A stretch of 64,000 bases of DNA from Clostridium polynesiense (GTDB lineage Bacteria; Bacillota; Clostridia; Clostridiales; Clostridiaceae): contig NZ_CCXI01000111.1 in NCBI RefSeq assembly GCF_000820705.1, forward strand, positions 1 through 64,000, written 5' to 3'. The position numbers and the translations under genes were made by a program. Shown here piece by piece: positions 15,860 to 24,658 of the stretch; positions within the stretch are counted from its first letter, which is position 1, and every line of letters starts with the position of its first letter. Below the pieces are notes generated by a model that had not been told where the DNA came from, did not search any database, and worked only from the letters and a program-made list of their open reading frames with translations.

Positions 15860-17920
15860 CTAAACATCTATGAGCTTTGTTTTATTGCCATGACATATCA
15901 AATCTAATTTATGCATCGCTCTTGTGCAGGCAATATACAATAAACTCCTGTCTATCTGGGTTTTATACTCCTGCTCTGAAGCATCAGTAACTATTACCTG
16001 ATCAAATTCAAGACCCTTAGCCATGTGGACAGAAGTAATTACAACCCCTTCTTTAAATTCACTGCTATTAAAATCCAAGAGCTTCACATCTCTATCTACA
16101 GTATATATTTTCTTATATAATTCCTTTGCTGATTTTTGAGATTTACAGATAATTCCCAAAGAGGCATATGGTGATTTTCTGAATTCCTTTATCTGTTTCT
16201 GCAGTTTTGCAATTTCTTCCCTTTCCGTACTGCATAGAATTATATTAGGTTTCTCACCATGCCTTTCTATTGGAATCAGCTTTTTATTCTCCAGAATCCT
16301 TTGACAAAAATTGCTTATTTCAATGGTTGAACGATAACTCCTGCATAGTTCTACAGTTTCGCAGTCATTAAAAACTCTCCGTATTTTTTCCAATGTAGAT
16401 GAACTGTAAGGATTAACACTTTGGTTTCCATCCCCTAAAACAGTCATTTTACAGGAAAATAACTTTGCTAAAACTTCATACTGAATGGGAGTATAATCCT
16501 GCATTTCATCTACCAGTAAATGTTTTATAGACTTATAATCATGCTCTACTCCATCAAAATACATTTTCACATATATAAAAGGAAAAACATCGGAAAACTC
16601 AAAGGTATTTTTCCCTATGAATCTAAACAAATTCTCTTGATTTATATGCTTGTAGAAATTTTGGTATAATGATGCCGAGTCTCTAAATTTAAATAATTTA
16701 AGAATTTCAGATTTAATTTGCCTGGAGGTTTTTCCATCCAGCTTTTCACCGGTATCGCTCTTATATTTTTCAATTATATTCTCTGCTATTTTCTTCAGTC
16801 TCTTCTTAATAGCCAGCCTTTTAAGGGATGAATATCGTGAAAGGAGCTCCTCTTTAGAAATAGAAAAAACACCAAAATCAAGCTCCTCAGGATTGAAATA
16901 ATTCTCATCGGCATATTCTAAATATGCTTGTAGGTCATTTACAAAATTATTTGATGATTTAAACTCAATTCTTAAAATCATATCCTCTTTTTCAATACCA
17001 AGTAAGATTTCTATCTGCTGTGAAAAGGTCTGATATTTATATTTCTTTTCTATCATCTCTTCTGCGATATCTTCGAAGCTCATTTCCAATATGTTTTCCT
17101 CACCCAATTCCGGCAGCACATTAGAGATATAATTACTGAACACCTTGCTTGGAGAAATAATTAAAACATTATTGGATTTGAGGATATTTTTATATCTATA
17201 TAGCAGGAATGCAATCCGGTGCAGTGCTATAGATGTTTTTCCGGAACCAGCAGCTCCCTGTATAAGGAGCACCTTTGCATCTTCATTTCTAATAATTACA
17301 TTCTGCTCTCTTTGTATGGTTGCAACAATATTCTTCATCTTATCATCAGAGTTCTGACTTAATTCTTTTTGTAAAATCTCATCTCCAATATTCAGAGAGC
17401 TTTCAATCATATATTCAAATTCACTTTCTCTGATTCTATACTGTCTCTTAAGCTTTATGGTTCCCTTAATTTTTCCTGAAGGTGCTGTATAATTGGCATT
17501 TCCTAATTCAAAATCATAAAACATGCTGGATATAGGAGCTCTCCAATCAAAAATTATGTTCCCGCCGGAGTGAACATCGAAAAATCCGTGAGTCCCTATA
17601 TATACTGCCTGTTCTTTTGATTTTTCATCAGGGACAAAATCTATCCTCCCGAAATATGGAGACTTAATGAGTTTTTGAAGCTTTTCCTTCTCCTTAACAG
17701 CCTCCTCACCTAATTGTATATTATGATGCACATCTATCCTGTTTGCGGCTTTTTCTGCAGAATCAAGCTGCGCCAGGTTTTCATATATATATCTTTTTGT
17801 TTCCAATATTCCTGTGAAATAATTAGTTATTCTTTGCTCTATACTGTCAAAGGAAGCATTAAGCTTATGCAATACTTCTTTTAAATACTTTTTTTCATCC
17901 CTTTCTGCTGTTTTAAACAT
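15860..17920 (-). CDS. helD: HelD-like UvrD/Rep-family ATPase (RNA polymerase recycling)
   Basis: A 686-residue superfamily-1 ATPase. The N-terminus is a long charged coiled-coil-like arm. Walker A is GAAGSGKT near residue 225; later motifs are VDEMQDYTPIQYE, VLGDGNQSVNPY, LCRSYRST, SVHMAKGLEFDQV and YIACTRAM. HelD removes stalled RNA polymerase from DNA in Bacillus and relatives, and the length and N-terminal arm match it better than DNA-repair UvrD. The frame opens with TTG at 17938, but GGAAGGAG sits ahead of the ATG at 17920. It stands alone, ended by the terminator near 15700. Confidence 0.88.
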   Translation of the reverse strand: MFKTAERDEKKYLKEVLHKLNASFDSIEQRITNYFTGILETKRYIYENLAQLDSAEKAANRIDVHHNIQLGEEAVKEKEKLQKLIKSPYFGRIDFVPDEKSKEQAVYIGTHGFFDVHSGGNIIFDWRAPISSMFYDFELGNANYTAPSGKIKGTIKLKRQYRIRESEFEYMIESSLNIGDEILQKELSQNSDDKMKNIVATIQREQNVIIRNEDAKVLLIQGAAGSGKTSIALHRIAFLLYRYKNILKSNNVLIISPSKVFSNYISNVLPELGEENILEMSFEDIAEEMIEKKYKYQTFSQQIEILLGIEKEDMILRIEFKSSNNFVNDLQAYLEYADENYFNPEELDFGVFSISKEELLSRYSSLKRLAIKKRLKKIAENIIEKYKSDTGEKLDGKTSRQIKSEILKLFKFRDSASLYQNFYKHINQENLFRFIGKNTFEFSDVFPFIYVKMYFDGVEHDYKSIKHLLVDEMQDYTPIQYEVLAKLFSCKMTVLGDGNQSVNPYSSSTLEKIRRVFNDCETVELCRSYRSTIEISNFCQRILENKKLIPIERHGEKPNIILCSTEREEIAKLQKQIKEFRKSPYASLGIICKSQKSAKELYKKIYTVDRDVKLLDFNSSEFKEGVVITSVHMAKGLEFDQVIVTDASEQEYKTQIDRSLLYIACTRAMHKLDLICHGNKTKLIDV

Positions 17921-18023
17921 ATATTTATCTCCTTCCAAATTTCTTAATTGATAACAAATTAAGTATATAGGAAAGAATAAAAAAGTATAGACTTTTTCTT
18001 TAACCGGTGTTATTATGTAGATT

Positions 18024-18053
18024 AGGTATTGCCCTTAGGAGCAATACCTTTTT
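18024..18053 (+). terminator. Orphan hairpin with T-tail
   Basis: The stem AGGTATTGC / GCAATACCT with an 8-base loop and TTTTTA on the plus strand has the form of a terminator, but no plus-strand gene precedes it. It may be left over from a lost gene or guard against antisense transcription into helD. Confidence 0.5.
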
Positions 18054-18056
18054 ACA

Positions 18057-18228
18057 TTATTTCACAATTTTATTTTCTCTTTTTGATATAGCTTCAAACT
18101 TATAATTAAGTAAATCCTTTGGCCTATTGAGCAGCTCTTCTAGCGCTTTCTTCATATGATAAACCTTCAATACTAATAATAGCCCCTCTTACCTGAAAGG
18201 GATCCAAGATACTACTGAAATTTAAAAA
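18057..18228 (-). pseudogene. Frameshifted gene remnant, unknown family
   Basis: Two overlapping minus-strand frames read like adjacent parts of one protein. The first (18124-18228) contains DPFQVRGAIISIEGLSYEES and then stops. The second (18057-18155) contains KKALEELLNRPKDLLNYKF and ends EAISKRENKIVK. One frameshift near 18150 would join them. No family is recognised. A true 32-residue peptide gene in the second frame cannot be excluded, but it lacks a clear ribosome site. Confidence 0.3.
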
Positions 18229-18240
18229 TCAATACAACTA

Positions 18241-18270
18241 TGACTTTAGAAACAGATTCTTACATATAAT
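18241..18270 (+). promoter_or_regulatory. Possible promoter of the flavoprotein gene
   Basis: TGACTT, 18 bases, then TATAAT. The -10 lies 46 bases before the start codon. Confidence 0.4.
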
Positions 18271-18315
18271 CTATTAGGCAATATATATGGTAAATATTAT
18301 AAGGAGGAAACAGCA

Positions 18316-19803
18316 ATGACAAAAGTTATCGTTGTTGGCGCAGGCATTTCCGGAATGGCTGCAGGTATATATGCATTGCAAAGCGGCTTCCATGTGACCT
18401 TACTGGAGCAGCACACCATACCGGGAGGAATCTGCACAAGCTGGAGACGAAAGGGATATCTTTTTGAAGGAAGTATGCATTGGCTCACAGGCTCAGATGA
18501 AAAAAATCCTATTAACAGGTTTTGGCAGGAGGTAGGAGCATTGAGTAAGGATTCCCCTATCTATTACCGGGATCCTTTCATCTCTTGCCAGTACAAAGGT
18601 CAGACTGCTTGTCTATATAGGAATCTGGAAAAGCTAAAGGCACATCTTTGTGATATTTCTCCAAAGGATACTCCACATATCCTGCGCTTTTGTAAAGATG
18701 TTAAGTCATTTACTTCTATGAATGTGCCCATTAATAATATTCCAGGATTGAAGCTGAAGAAAAAGGAAAAAGCTGCTTCCACCTTAAGAGCACTGTCCAA
18801 AATGCTTCCAATGCTTTTACGGATAGGTTCTATGGGAAAAGTGTCTGTGGGCGAATATCTCCGTCAGTTTTCACATCCTGCTATCCGATTACTGTTTTCA
18901 CAGGTAACTAACGATAAATATTCCGCCATTGCTCTTTTCTTTACCATGGCTTGTTTCGCTTCCGGAGACGGAGGTTATCTGGAGGGAGGTTCCCTGAAAA
19001 TGGCTCGGAACATGGCGAAACGTTTTGAGGAACTGGGCGGAAATATCCGATATGGTGTAAAGGCTGAAAAGGTTGTAACAGATAAAGGAAGAGCTTCAGG
19101 TGTCTTTGCTGATGGTTCATTTATAACAGCTGATGCTGTGATAATAGCTTCAGACACCCTTTCTGCCATTGATACTTTATTTGAAACACCTATAGGTGAA
19201 CCCTGGGCTGAAGATATGAGAAAGAACACTAAACCTGTAAACTGCACCTTTGTTGGTTTAGGTGTAGAAGCAGATTTATCCCATATCCCTTCCACGGTAA
19301 TCTACCCCCTGGATAAACCAATCACCTTCGCTGGGAAGCAACTGAATTCTATCAGCATTAATAATTATGCAGATTATGAAGGCTATGCTCCGGAAGACTG
19401 TACTGCCCTTACCATGATTTTAGAGGGAGAATATGATTTCTGGAAAGCAGCTTCCTCCGATGGTTCTTATAAGCAAAAAAAACAGGAGCTGGCAGAACAA
19501 GTGATTGCACGGCTGGAGGAAAAAATCCCAGCTGCCAAAGGTAAGTTTGTGGTATGGGACATTGCCACACCGCTAACCTACGAAAGATACTGTGGTACTT
19601 ACCATGGCTCCTGGATGACTCTGATGCCTCCGGGAAATAAATTGGTATCCTACCCATGTAAGCCGGAAAATATAGAAGGACTTTATTTTGCAGGTCAGAG
19701 GCTTCAGCCGCCCGGAGGTATGCCTGTAGCACTTATTACCGGACGGCAGGCAGCACAATACCTCTGCAGAGATTATGATGTTGTATTTCAAGGAAATATA
19801 TAA
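18316..19803 (+). CDS. Phytoene-desaturase-like FAD-dependent oxidoreductase
   Basis: A 495-residue flavoprotein. The N-terminal dinucleotide fold is clear: VIVVGAGISGMAAGIYAL with an acidic end in TLLEQ. The C-terminal FAD-contacting segment is GLYFAGQRLQPPGGMPVAL. The overall layout is CrtI/RetSat-like, a family that oxidises or saturates polyenes and other lipids, but no carotenoid genes are near, so the substrate is open. AAGGAGGAAACAGCA gives an excellent start. It is followed by an inverted repeat and a Crp/Fnr gene, then by sulfur transporters on the other strand. Confidence 0.85.
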   Translation: MTKVIVVGAGISGMAAGIYALQSGFHVTLLEQHTIPGGICTSWRRKGYLFEGSMHWLTGSDEKNPINRFWQEVGALSKDSPIYYRDPFISCQYKGQTACLYRNLEKLKAHLCDISPKDTPHILRFCKDVKSFTSMNVPINNIPGLKLKKKEKAASTLRALSKMLPMLLRIGSMGKVSVGEYLRQFSHPAIRLLFSQVTNDKYSAIALFFTMACFASGDGGYLEGGSLKMARNMAKRFEELGGNIRYGVKAEKVVTDKGRASGVFADGSFITADAVIIASDTLSAIDTLFETPIGEPWAEDMRKNTKPVNCTFVGLGVEADLSHIPSTVIYPLDKPITFAGKQLNSISINNYADYEGYAPEDCTALTMILEGEYDFWKAASSDGSYKQKKQELAEQVIARLEEKIPAAKGKFVVWDIATPLTYERYCGTYHGSWMTLMPPGNKLVSYPCKPENIEGLYFAGQRLQPPGGMPVALITGRQAAQYLCRDYDVVFQGNI

Positions 19804-19808
19804 TGATG

Positions 19809-19839
19809 ATTTTACCATTCTGCTTTTTCATGGTAAAAT
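19809..19839. promoter_or_regulatory. Perfect 10-bp inverted repeat ahead of the Crp/Fnr gene
   Basis: ATTTTACCAT and ATGGTAAAAT are separated by 11 bases, starting 6 bases after the flavoprotein stop. No T-run follows, so an operator is likelier than a terminator. It lies 52 bp before the crp/fnr-type gene, fitting autoregulation. Confidence 0.45.
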
Positions 19840-19890
19840 ATAGCTGCTGTTAAAATAAATATAAAAATAATAATTTTAAGGAATTATACA

Positions 19891-20574
19891 ATGATAAAAG
19901 AAAACCTATCCTATTTAAAAGAAGCATTAACCTTTTGGAATCATCTTACGGAAAAAGAACAGGATTTGCTGGTAAAAAATACTGTACCGGTTAAATATAA
20001 AAAAGGCGCAAAAATATATAGTGCAGATAATGAATGTTCTGGTATGCTTCTCATAAAAAGCGGAGAATTGCGCACCTATATTCTCTCTGAAGAAGGAAGA
20101 GAAGTGACTTTATATCGTCTCAATGACGGTGAGGTCTGTATACTTTCAGCTTCCTGCCTGCTTAAAAATATAACCTTTGATGTACACATTGATGCTGAAA
20201 AAGACAGCGAGGTATTATTGATTGATTCTTTAGCTTTATCAAAGCTAAGCAGTGAAAATCCTCATGTTGAAAACTTTTCCTTAGGGATTACCGCAGATAA
20301 ATTTTCCGATGTGATGTGGACAATGGAGCAGATACTTTTTAAGAGCTTTGATCAACGTCTTGCAATCTTCCTTCTTGATGAAGCTTACAAAAATAAAAGG
20401 GATATATTAAAGCTTACCCATGAGCAGATTGCAAAATATATGGGCAGCGCAAGGGAGGTTGTTTCCCGAATGCTTAATTACTTTGCCAAAGAAGGTATAG
20501 TAGAATTAAATCGAGGTACTATCAGGTTAATTGATAAAGGGAGACTTAAGGAACTTATAAAAACTAATATTTAA
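19891..20574 (+). CDS. Crp/Fnr family transcriptional regulator
   Basis: A 227-residue protein. A cyclic-nucleotide-binding-like beta barrel fills about residues 20-130 (SGMLLIKSGELRTYILSEEG). The helix-turn-helix near residues 172-195 is LTHEQIAKYMGSAREVVSRM. There is no Fnr-type Cys cluster and no clear cAMP-binding Arg-Ser motif, so the signal is unknown. It converges on the YeeE/YedE pair across a shared terminator and follows the flavoprotein gene. Crp/Fnr genes beside YeeE/YedE transporters are common, so control of sulfur uptake is plausible. Confidence 0.9.
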   Translation: MIKENLSYLKEALTFWNHLTEKEQDLLVKNTVPVKYKKGAKIYSADNECSGMLLIKSGELRTYILSEEGREVTLYRLNDGEVCILSASCLLKNITFDVHIDAEKDSEVLLIDSLALSKLSSENPHVENFSLGITADKFSDVMWTMEQILFKSFDQRLAIFLLDEAYKNKRDILKLTHEQIAKYMGSAREVVSRMLNYFAKEGIVELNRGTIRLIDKGRLKELIKTNI

Positions 20575-20580
20575 ATAAAA

Positions 20581-20608
20581 AAATGAGGGAAGAAAACTTC
20601 CCTCATTT
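20581..20608. terminator. Bidirectional intrinsic terminator
   Basis: The perfect 12-bp stem AAATGAGGGAAG / CTTCCCTCATTT has an AAAA loop. The tail is T-rich on the plus side and A-rich on the left, serving both convergent genes. Confidence 0.9.
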
Positions 20609-20619
20609 TTATTATTTAT

Positions 20620-21192
20620 TTAAAATATTTCACTTTCTCTTCTAATTCTTTGAGGAAGGAGTAAGGCTGCTGCCATAAAGATTATCCCTGTTATTAACAA
20701 GCCGGAAAAACCTATATTGACGACAGAGGGATACTTCTCTGATATATTGAACAGAGTTAATTTACCTAAATCCATTGCACTGAACAGTCCAATATTCTTC
20801 CACATTCCATAAGTCATTGAAAAGGCAAAGGCACCAGCCAATCCACCTAATACAGCAGCAATAGCTTTCTTTAAATCACCGCTGCTGGAAGCAGCTACAC
20901 AGGTTCCCGGGCAGGTACCCACAGCACCAAATCCAAGACCAAAAATCAGCCCTCCCAGTATTACTCCTACATTAGAAGCTTTAACACTCAAATGTGAAAT
21001 ATCAAAAATTCCTATGAAATTTGCAAAAAATAAGAGAACACTGGAAAACCCGATAGCAAACAATATTATTTTCATAAGGGAAATATCTTCAAGTCTCAGC
21101 ATGGAAAGCAGCTTTTTTGAATTTGATGCTCCTGCAAAATACAAAGCAAAACCAAACAAAGAACCTAAAACAATTGCAAGTATTATTTTCAT
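20620..21192 (-). CDS. YeeE/YedE family sulfur transporter, second half
   Basis: A 190-residue membrane protein with about five helices. The conserved Cys motif is GAVGTCPGTCVAAS inside GGLIFGLGFG repeats, the signature of the YeeE/YedE (thiosulfate permease TsuA) family. Here the permease is split in two genes 3 bp apart; the upstream partner carries the other Cys motif. Together they should form a channel for thiosulfate or other reduced sulfur (or selenium) compounds. No rhodanese or TusA gene is seen beside it. Confidence 0.85.
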   Translation of the reverse strand: MKIILAIVLGSLFGFALYFAGASNSKKLLSMLRLEDISLMKIILFAIGFSSVLLFFANFIGIFDISHLSVKASNVGVILGGLIFGLGFGAVGTCPGTCVAASSSGDLKKAIAAVLGGLAGAFAFSMTYGMWKNIGLFSAMDLGKLTLFNISEKYPSVVNIGFSGLLITGIIFMAAALLLPQRIRRESEIF

Positions 21193-21195
21193 GGA

Positions 21196-21774
21196 TTATC
21201 TACCTCCTCTTAATATTCTGCCTCTTATAATTGCCGTTGGTATTGCTACAGCAAATACTGCTGCTGCAAATATATACCCGCTGACAGCGCCCTGCATCAT
21301 GCCGCTCATCATATGTCCACTTGTACATCCATCAGCCATTCTTGCACCATAAAGAAGTAGGAATCCACCTATGAAGCTTGGTAAATAAAATCTCCAGAAA
21401 TTCTCTTTCTCCTCCGGAAGCTTTATTGTTTCTCTAATATCCGCAGATTTAGCTTTTTTATCTTTTTTCTTTACTAAATATCCAATGTAAGCACCTAAGG
21501 GAATTGACAGTACAAAAACAAAATCATAATTCCATGGATTTTTAATGTTTTTTGCCATATCTCCTTTGCTTTTATCATAATAAGCATTTACGCTTTTGTA
21601 GCCGCTTTCTCTTTCGGCATCTTCTGTTATAACATTAGGATTAATAGCACTATGAATTATACCGGATAAAACAGAAAACTGTGTAGATACACCTATTGGT
21701 TTTATTGCCCAAACAGCTATAAAAAATACCGCACCGAGAATAAGTGCTGATAATGTCCATTTTTGTGTTTTCAT
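21196..21774 (-). CDS. YeeE/YedE family sulfur transporter, first half
   Basis: A 192-residue membrane protein. Its family mark is GARMADGCTSGHMMSGMMQG, with the Cys that lines the path in solved TsuA-type permeases. An outer segment of about residues 36-78 lies between helices 1 and 2. It is first in a two-gene operon with a 3-bp gap to its partner, and AGAGGTG precedes the ATG. Regulation by the convergent Crp/Fnr protein is inferred from position. Confidence 0.85.
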   Translation of the reverse strand: MKTQKWTLSALILGAVFFIAVWAIKPIGVSTQFSVLSGIIHSAINPNVITEDAERESGYKSVNAYYDKSKGDMAKNIKNPWNYDFVFVLSIPLGAYIGYLVKKKDKKAKSADIRETIKLPEEKENFWRFYLPSFIGGFLLLYGARMADGCTSGHMMSGMMQGAVSGYIFAAAVFAVAIPTAIIRGRILRGGR

Positions 21775-21886
21775 TTTGCACCTCTTTCTAATATTTATGC
21801 TTTAAGTATAGCTTATTAAAAAGAGGTCTACTGTAACCCAGTCACACTTTCACATCTTTTTTTGCAGGAGGATTGTACTCCTATAT

Positions 21887-22306
21887 TTAAAGAGCTTTCA
21901 GTATCCTGGCTTCTGCTTTACGATATTTTTCTATCCTATCATAATCCTTTTCCGTGGGATTTTTAATCCTTGATAAATTCATATTATCCTTTAAATCAGC
22001 CAGTTTTACATGACAGGCAGTTTTATTCTTAATAATTCTATCTATAAATTCATCATAGGTTTCATTTTGCCCTCTTGTTAAAGCCTCCAAAGCAGCTATT
22101 ATCTCTTCAGAAAAACCTTCACCTCTTAAATATTCTAAGGTTATGTCAGTATCCTCTATAACATCATGAAGCACAGCACATATTCTTTCCCGCTCACTTT
22201 TTACTGAAGACATTACTCTTAAAGGATGAAGTATATAAGGTTCACCGCCTTTGTCCGTTTGTCCATGATGTGCTTTTGCAGCTATTAAAATCGCTTTATC
22301 TAGCAT
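21887..22306 (-). CDS. Small HD-domain phosphohydrolase (SpoT/MESH1-like)
   Basis: A 139-residue stand-alone HD domain. Visible metal and catalytic residues: AKAHHGQTDKGGEPYILHPL at the N-terminus, AVLHDVIEDTD (HD and ED pairs), then VKLADLKDNMNLSRI. This matches the hydrolase half of RelA/SpoT and the MESH1 type, which hydrolyse ppGpp, but small homologues may act on other nucleotides. Its start overlaps the end of the upstream gene by 7 bases, so the two products are probably made in coupled amounts. Confidence 0.85.
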   Translation of the reverse strand: MLDKAILIAAKAHHGQTDKGGEPYILHPLRVMSSVKSERERICAVLHDVIEDTDITLEYLRGEGFSEEIIAALEALTRGQNETYDEFIDRIIKNKTACHVKLADLKDNMNLSRIKNPTEKDYDRIEKYRKAEARILKAL

Positions 22307-23010
22307 AATTTCACCTCTAATAATTTAATCCTGTTATTTAATATGTTTTCAAGGTAATTTCCCTTTAATATATAATTCTTAACACAGTTAAGATCATCTT
22401 CATCAAAGCCTTTTATTTTCCCATTAGTAACTTTATAGTTAATACGCATTGTGGGATTATATCCTAAATAAATAGGAACTATATCCTTCAAAAAGTCTCT
22501 GAAAGCCCTTTGTCTAAGCCTGTTATCCTGTTTCTCACCTTCATACATAGCGGGGAATAAGCAGTCCTTTGACTTTAATTTATGAAAGCCGCTGGTACCG
22601 GGGTTAATGATTCTACTTGTGCATATTTCCAAATAATCCTCCTTATTAAAGGAAAATTTAAAATACTCATAGCTGTTTTCTAGAGTAAGCCTCCTGTACT
22701 GATTGAAATGCTGATTTTCATCAAATTCACATATAAAATTATAGGGCTCACCAAACCAAATATCCATCCTGGCTAATCTTTTAATACTCTTTTCATCAGC
22801 CAAGGTTATTCTTTCTTCCAAATTATAGGTATTATCAAGAAGTAATCCATAGACCTTTGAAAGCTCATCCCAGATTTCGCCATACATAATCCTGCTTGGT
22901 ATATTCAAAAGCCATGGACTTCTCCCTTCAAAGGTATAATTAGCTTCAATGCCAAATCTGTCTTCAAGCATCTTTTTAATTAAAATTGCAATGGGTTTAA
23001 GTTTATTCAT
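22300..23010 (-). CDS. Unknown protein, possible PD-(D/E)XK-like nuclease fold
   Basis: I do not recognise a named family. The 236-residue sequence has ARMDIWFGEPYNFICEFDEN followed by QHFNQYRRLTLENS. An Asp on one strand, then an acidic cluster ending in Gln-His on the next, resembles Vsr/DUF559-type nucleases (E-x-D-G-x-x-H). The typical Lys is replaced by Gln, so activity is uncertain. The rest is rich in Arg and aromatic residues. It is translationally coupled to the downstream HD hydrolase, which hints at a functional pair, possibly nucleotide-linked. No secretion or membrane segment. Confidence 0.5.
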   Translation of the reverse strand: MNKLKPIAILIKKMLEDRFGIEANYTFEGRSPWLLNIPSRIMYGEIWDELSKVYGLLLDNTYNLEERITLADEKSIKRLARMDIWFGEPYNFICEFDENQHFNQYRRLTLENSYEYFKFSFNKEDYLEICTSRIINPGTSGFHKLKSKDCLFPAMYEGEKQDNRLRQRAFRDFLKDIVPIYLGYNPTMRINYKVTNGKIKGFDEDDLNCVKNYILKGNYLENILNNRIKLLEVKLC

Positions 23011-23048
23011 AACCTTCTCCTTGAGTTTCTTTTATTACCCCTCAAATA

Positions 23049-23642
23049 TCATTTATTATATTTCATATAAATATAGTAGTTAACCCCGCTTTTATCGCCG
23101 TGTTCCGTAGGAATTCTTTTTATTTCTTTAAAACCAAGCTTACTGTATAAAGCAAGGGCAGGTAAATTAGAATCCGCTACTTCTAAAACATATTCATTAA
23201 ATTCTTCTAATGCAAAAATATGATTAATAATTGTTTTGCCAATCCCTTTCCCACGATAATCCTTTGCTATGGCAACAAATTCTATCGCTCCGCAATTATC
23301 ATTTAATTCTAAGGGATATACTTTATTCTCAAACTCCTTTCTTAATACCATATAAGCTATAGTACCCTTTATTAAGCCTAAATTCCTCCTTAGTTCCTGT
23401 GATATTAATTTTACCGTAGGGTGATTCATTTTATTAACTCCGGCAAATCCAATTGCTTTATCTTCATCTAAGGAAACATAAAATTGATTTAATAAAAACA
23501 TATGCTTAAATGCAGCAGCTAATTTACCTTTATCTTTAGAGAAGTATTTTATCCATTGATAAAATCCCTCTGTGAAAATATACCCCATTTCATTTCTAAC
23601 TTTATCTCCAATCTCACTTGCCAATACTACTTTAACTTCCAT
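23049..23642 (-). CDS. GNAT family N-acetyltransferase
   Basis: A 197-residue acetyltransferase. The acetyl-CoA loop is YRGKGIGKTIINHI, preceded by the beta-4 strand IEFVAIAKD and followed by NLPALALYSKLGFKEI. The frame opens at 23684, but AGGAGG lies 9 bases before the ATG at 23642, so the shorter form is chosen. Substrate unknown. It lies 38 bp upstream of the unknown/HD pair on the same strand and may share their transcript. Confidence 0.88.
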   Translation of the reverse strand: MEVKVVLASEIGDKVRNEMGYIFTEGFYQWIKYFSKDKGKLAAAFKHMFLLNQFYVSLDEDKAIGFAGVNKMNHPTVKLISQELRRNLGLIKGTIAYMVLRKEFENKVYPLELNDNCGAIEFVAIAKDYRGKGIGKTIINHIFALEEFNEYVLEVADSNLPALALYSKLGFKEIKRIPTEHGDKSGVNYYIYMKYNK

Positions 23643-23806
23643 TAACCTCATCCTCCTTAAATATAAAAGGAATAACCTTGTCATAGTTCAGACAAGTATA
23701 TACCTATTGTAAATTGTTACCACACTAAGTACAAGCCATCTATCTTTTACTATAACTGTATTTTCCTTTTACTTTAGATACTTGCTTTAATGTTCTGATT
23801 TCGAAA

Positions 23807-24123
23807 AAAACTTCGAGTAAAAGTGAAAGCACAACCTCTAAAATCTCAGCATATTATGTTGTAAAGTTTGTGGAAGGAAAGAATTATATCCAATGCCAGC
23901 TTTTACGGTGCAGAGCTTCTTAATGGGGTTACCGGAGCCTTCAGGTACCGTTCAATATCCGGATTCCGCCGTATAAATTTTCCCTCAAGGAAAAGCATAT
24001 GAAGTTGATAATAATTAGGATGCCCGTATAGTCTTTAGAGTTTACCTTGATCAAATAGCTATGGTTGAACCATACATTTATAATGCGATCTGGGATAGTG
24101 CAATGCTTTTTACAAAAAATTAA
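23807..24123 (+). pseudogene. Decayed gene in three frames, unknown family
   Basis: The sequence reads as protein only if the frame is changed twice. First SSKSESTTSKISAYYVVKF to about 23890, then NASFYGAELLNGVTGAFRYR to about 23990, then VFRVYLDQIAMVEPYIYNAI up to the TAA at 24121. Each part has normal amino acid use and the stops fall at the joints. No family is recognised. It fills most of a 566-base gap between GNAT and RidA and is followed by a hairpin. Confidence 0.5.
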
Positions 24124-24142
24124 AAATCTTAAACATAATAAG

Positions 24143-24167
24143 TCCCCACCTGATAATCAGATGGGGA
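24143..24167. terminator. Hairpin between the pseudogene and ridA
   Basis: An 11-bp stem (TCCCCACCTGA / TCAGATGGGGA, one mismatch that becomes G-U on the minus strand) with a 3-base loop. The tails are only moderately T-rich on either side. Confidence 0.6.
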
Positions 24168-24208
24168 TCATTTATACTTGCTGAGGCTGAGACTACGTGT
24201 CTACGAAG

Positions 24209-24601
24209 TTAATCGGTATGTGCCACAGCACGGATTTCAATGAGTTGGTGAGGGAATGCCAGACCGGACACCCCTATAAGGGTTCCTGCAGGACGATGGT
24301 CTCCCACATACTCCTTGAATAACTCCACACATCTCTGGAAATGCTCCTTAGGATTTGTAAGAAAAATTTCCATTTCAGCGATATTTGACCTGGTGACACC
24401 AAATCCCTCCAGCACCCTATCTAGGTTCTCCAGCGTTTTCCGTGTCTGTGTTTCAAAATCTCCTTCTCCCACGAACTCACCTTTCATATCGTGGGAAAAT
24501 TGACCAGAAATATATATAGTACCGTTGACGCTGTAGCCTTGGGAAAGTCCGTAAGCTTCTTCCCACGCTACACCGTGATTATAGGTTTTAACATTACTCA
24601 T
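24209..24601 (-). CDS. RidA/YjgF/Rid-family protein
   Basis: A 130-residue protein of the Rid trimer family. Visible: VNGTIYISGQFSHDMKGEFV, the central QTRKTLENLDRVLEGFG and the C-terminal FPHQLIEIRAVAH. Canonical RidA has an Arg in the active site near residue 105; here RPAGTLIGVSGLA holds an Arg at the expected place. RidA hydrolyses reactive enamines and imines, but many paralogues have other roles. It diverges from an HxlR regulator across 104 bp, the usual layout for an HxlR-controlled stress gene. Confidence 0.9.
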   Translation of the reverse strand: MSNVKTYNHGVAWEEAYGLSQGYSVNGTIYISGQFSHDMKGEFVGEGDFETQTRKTLENLDRVLEGFGVTRSNIAEMEIFLTNPKEHFQRCVELFKEYVGDHRPAGTLIGVSGLAFPHQLIEIRAVAHTD

Positions 24602-24658
24602 TATTTTCTCTCCTTTACTTTAAATTAAGTTTAGTATACACTGATTAAAAATAAAAAA

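Noticed and set aside
18057-18155. 32-residue minus-strand peptide as a toxin or leader peptide
   Set aside because: No ribosome site, no regulated gene downstream, and a protein-like frame continues upstream in another phase. A frameshifted remnant fits better.
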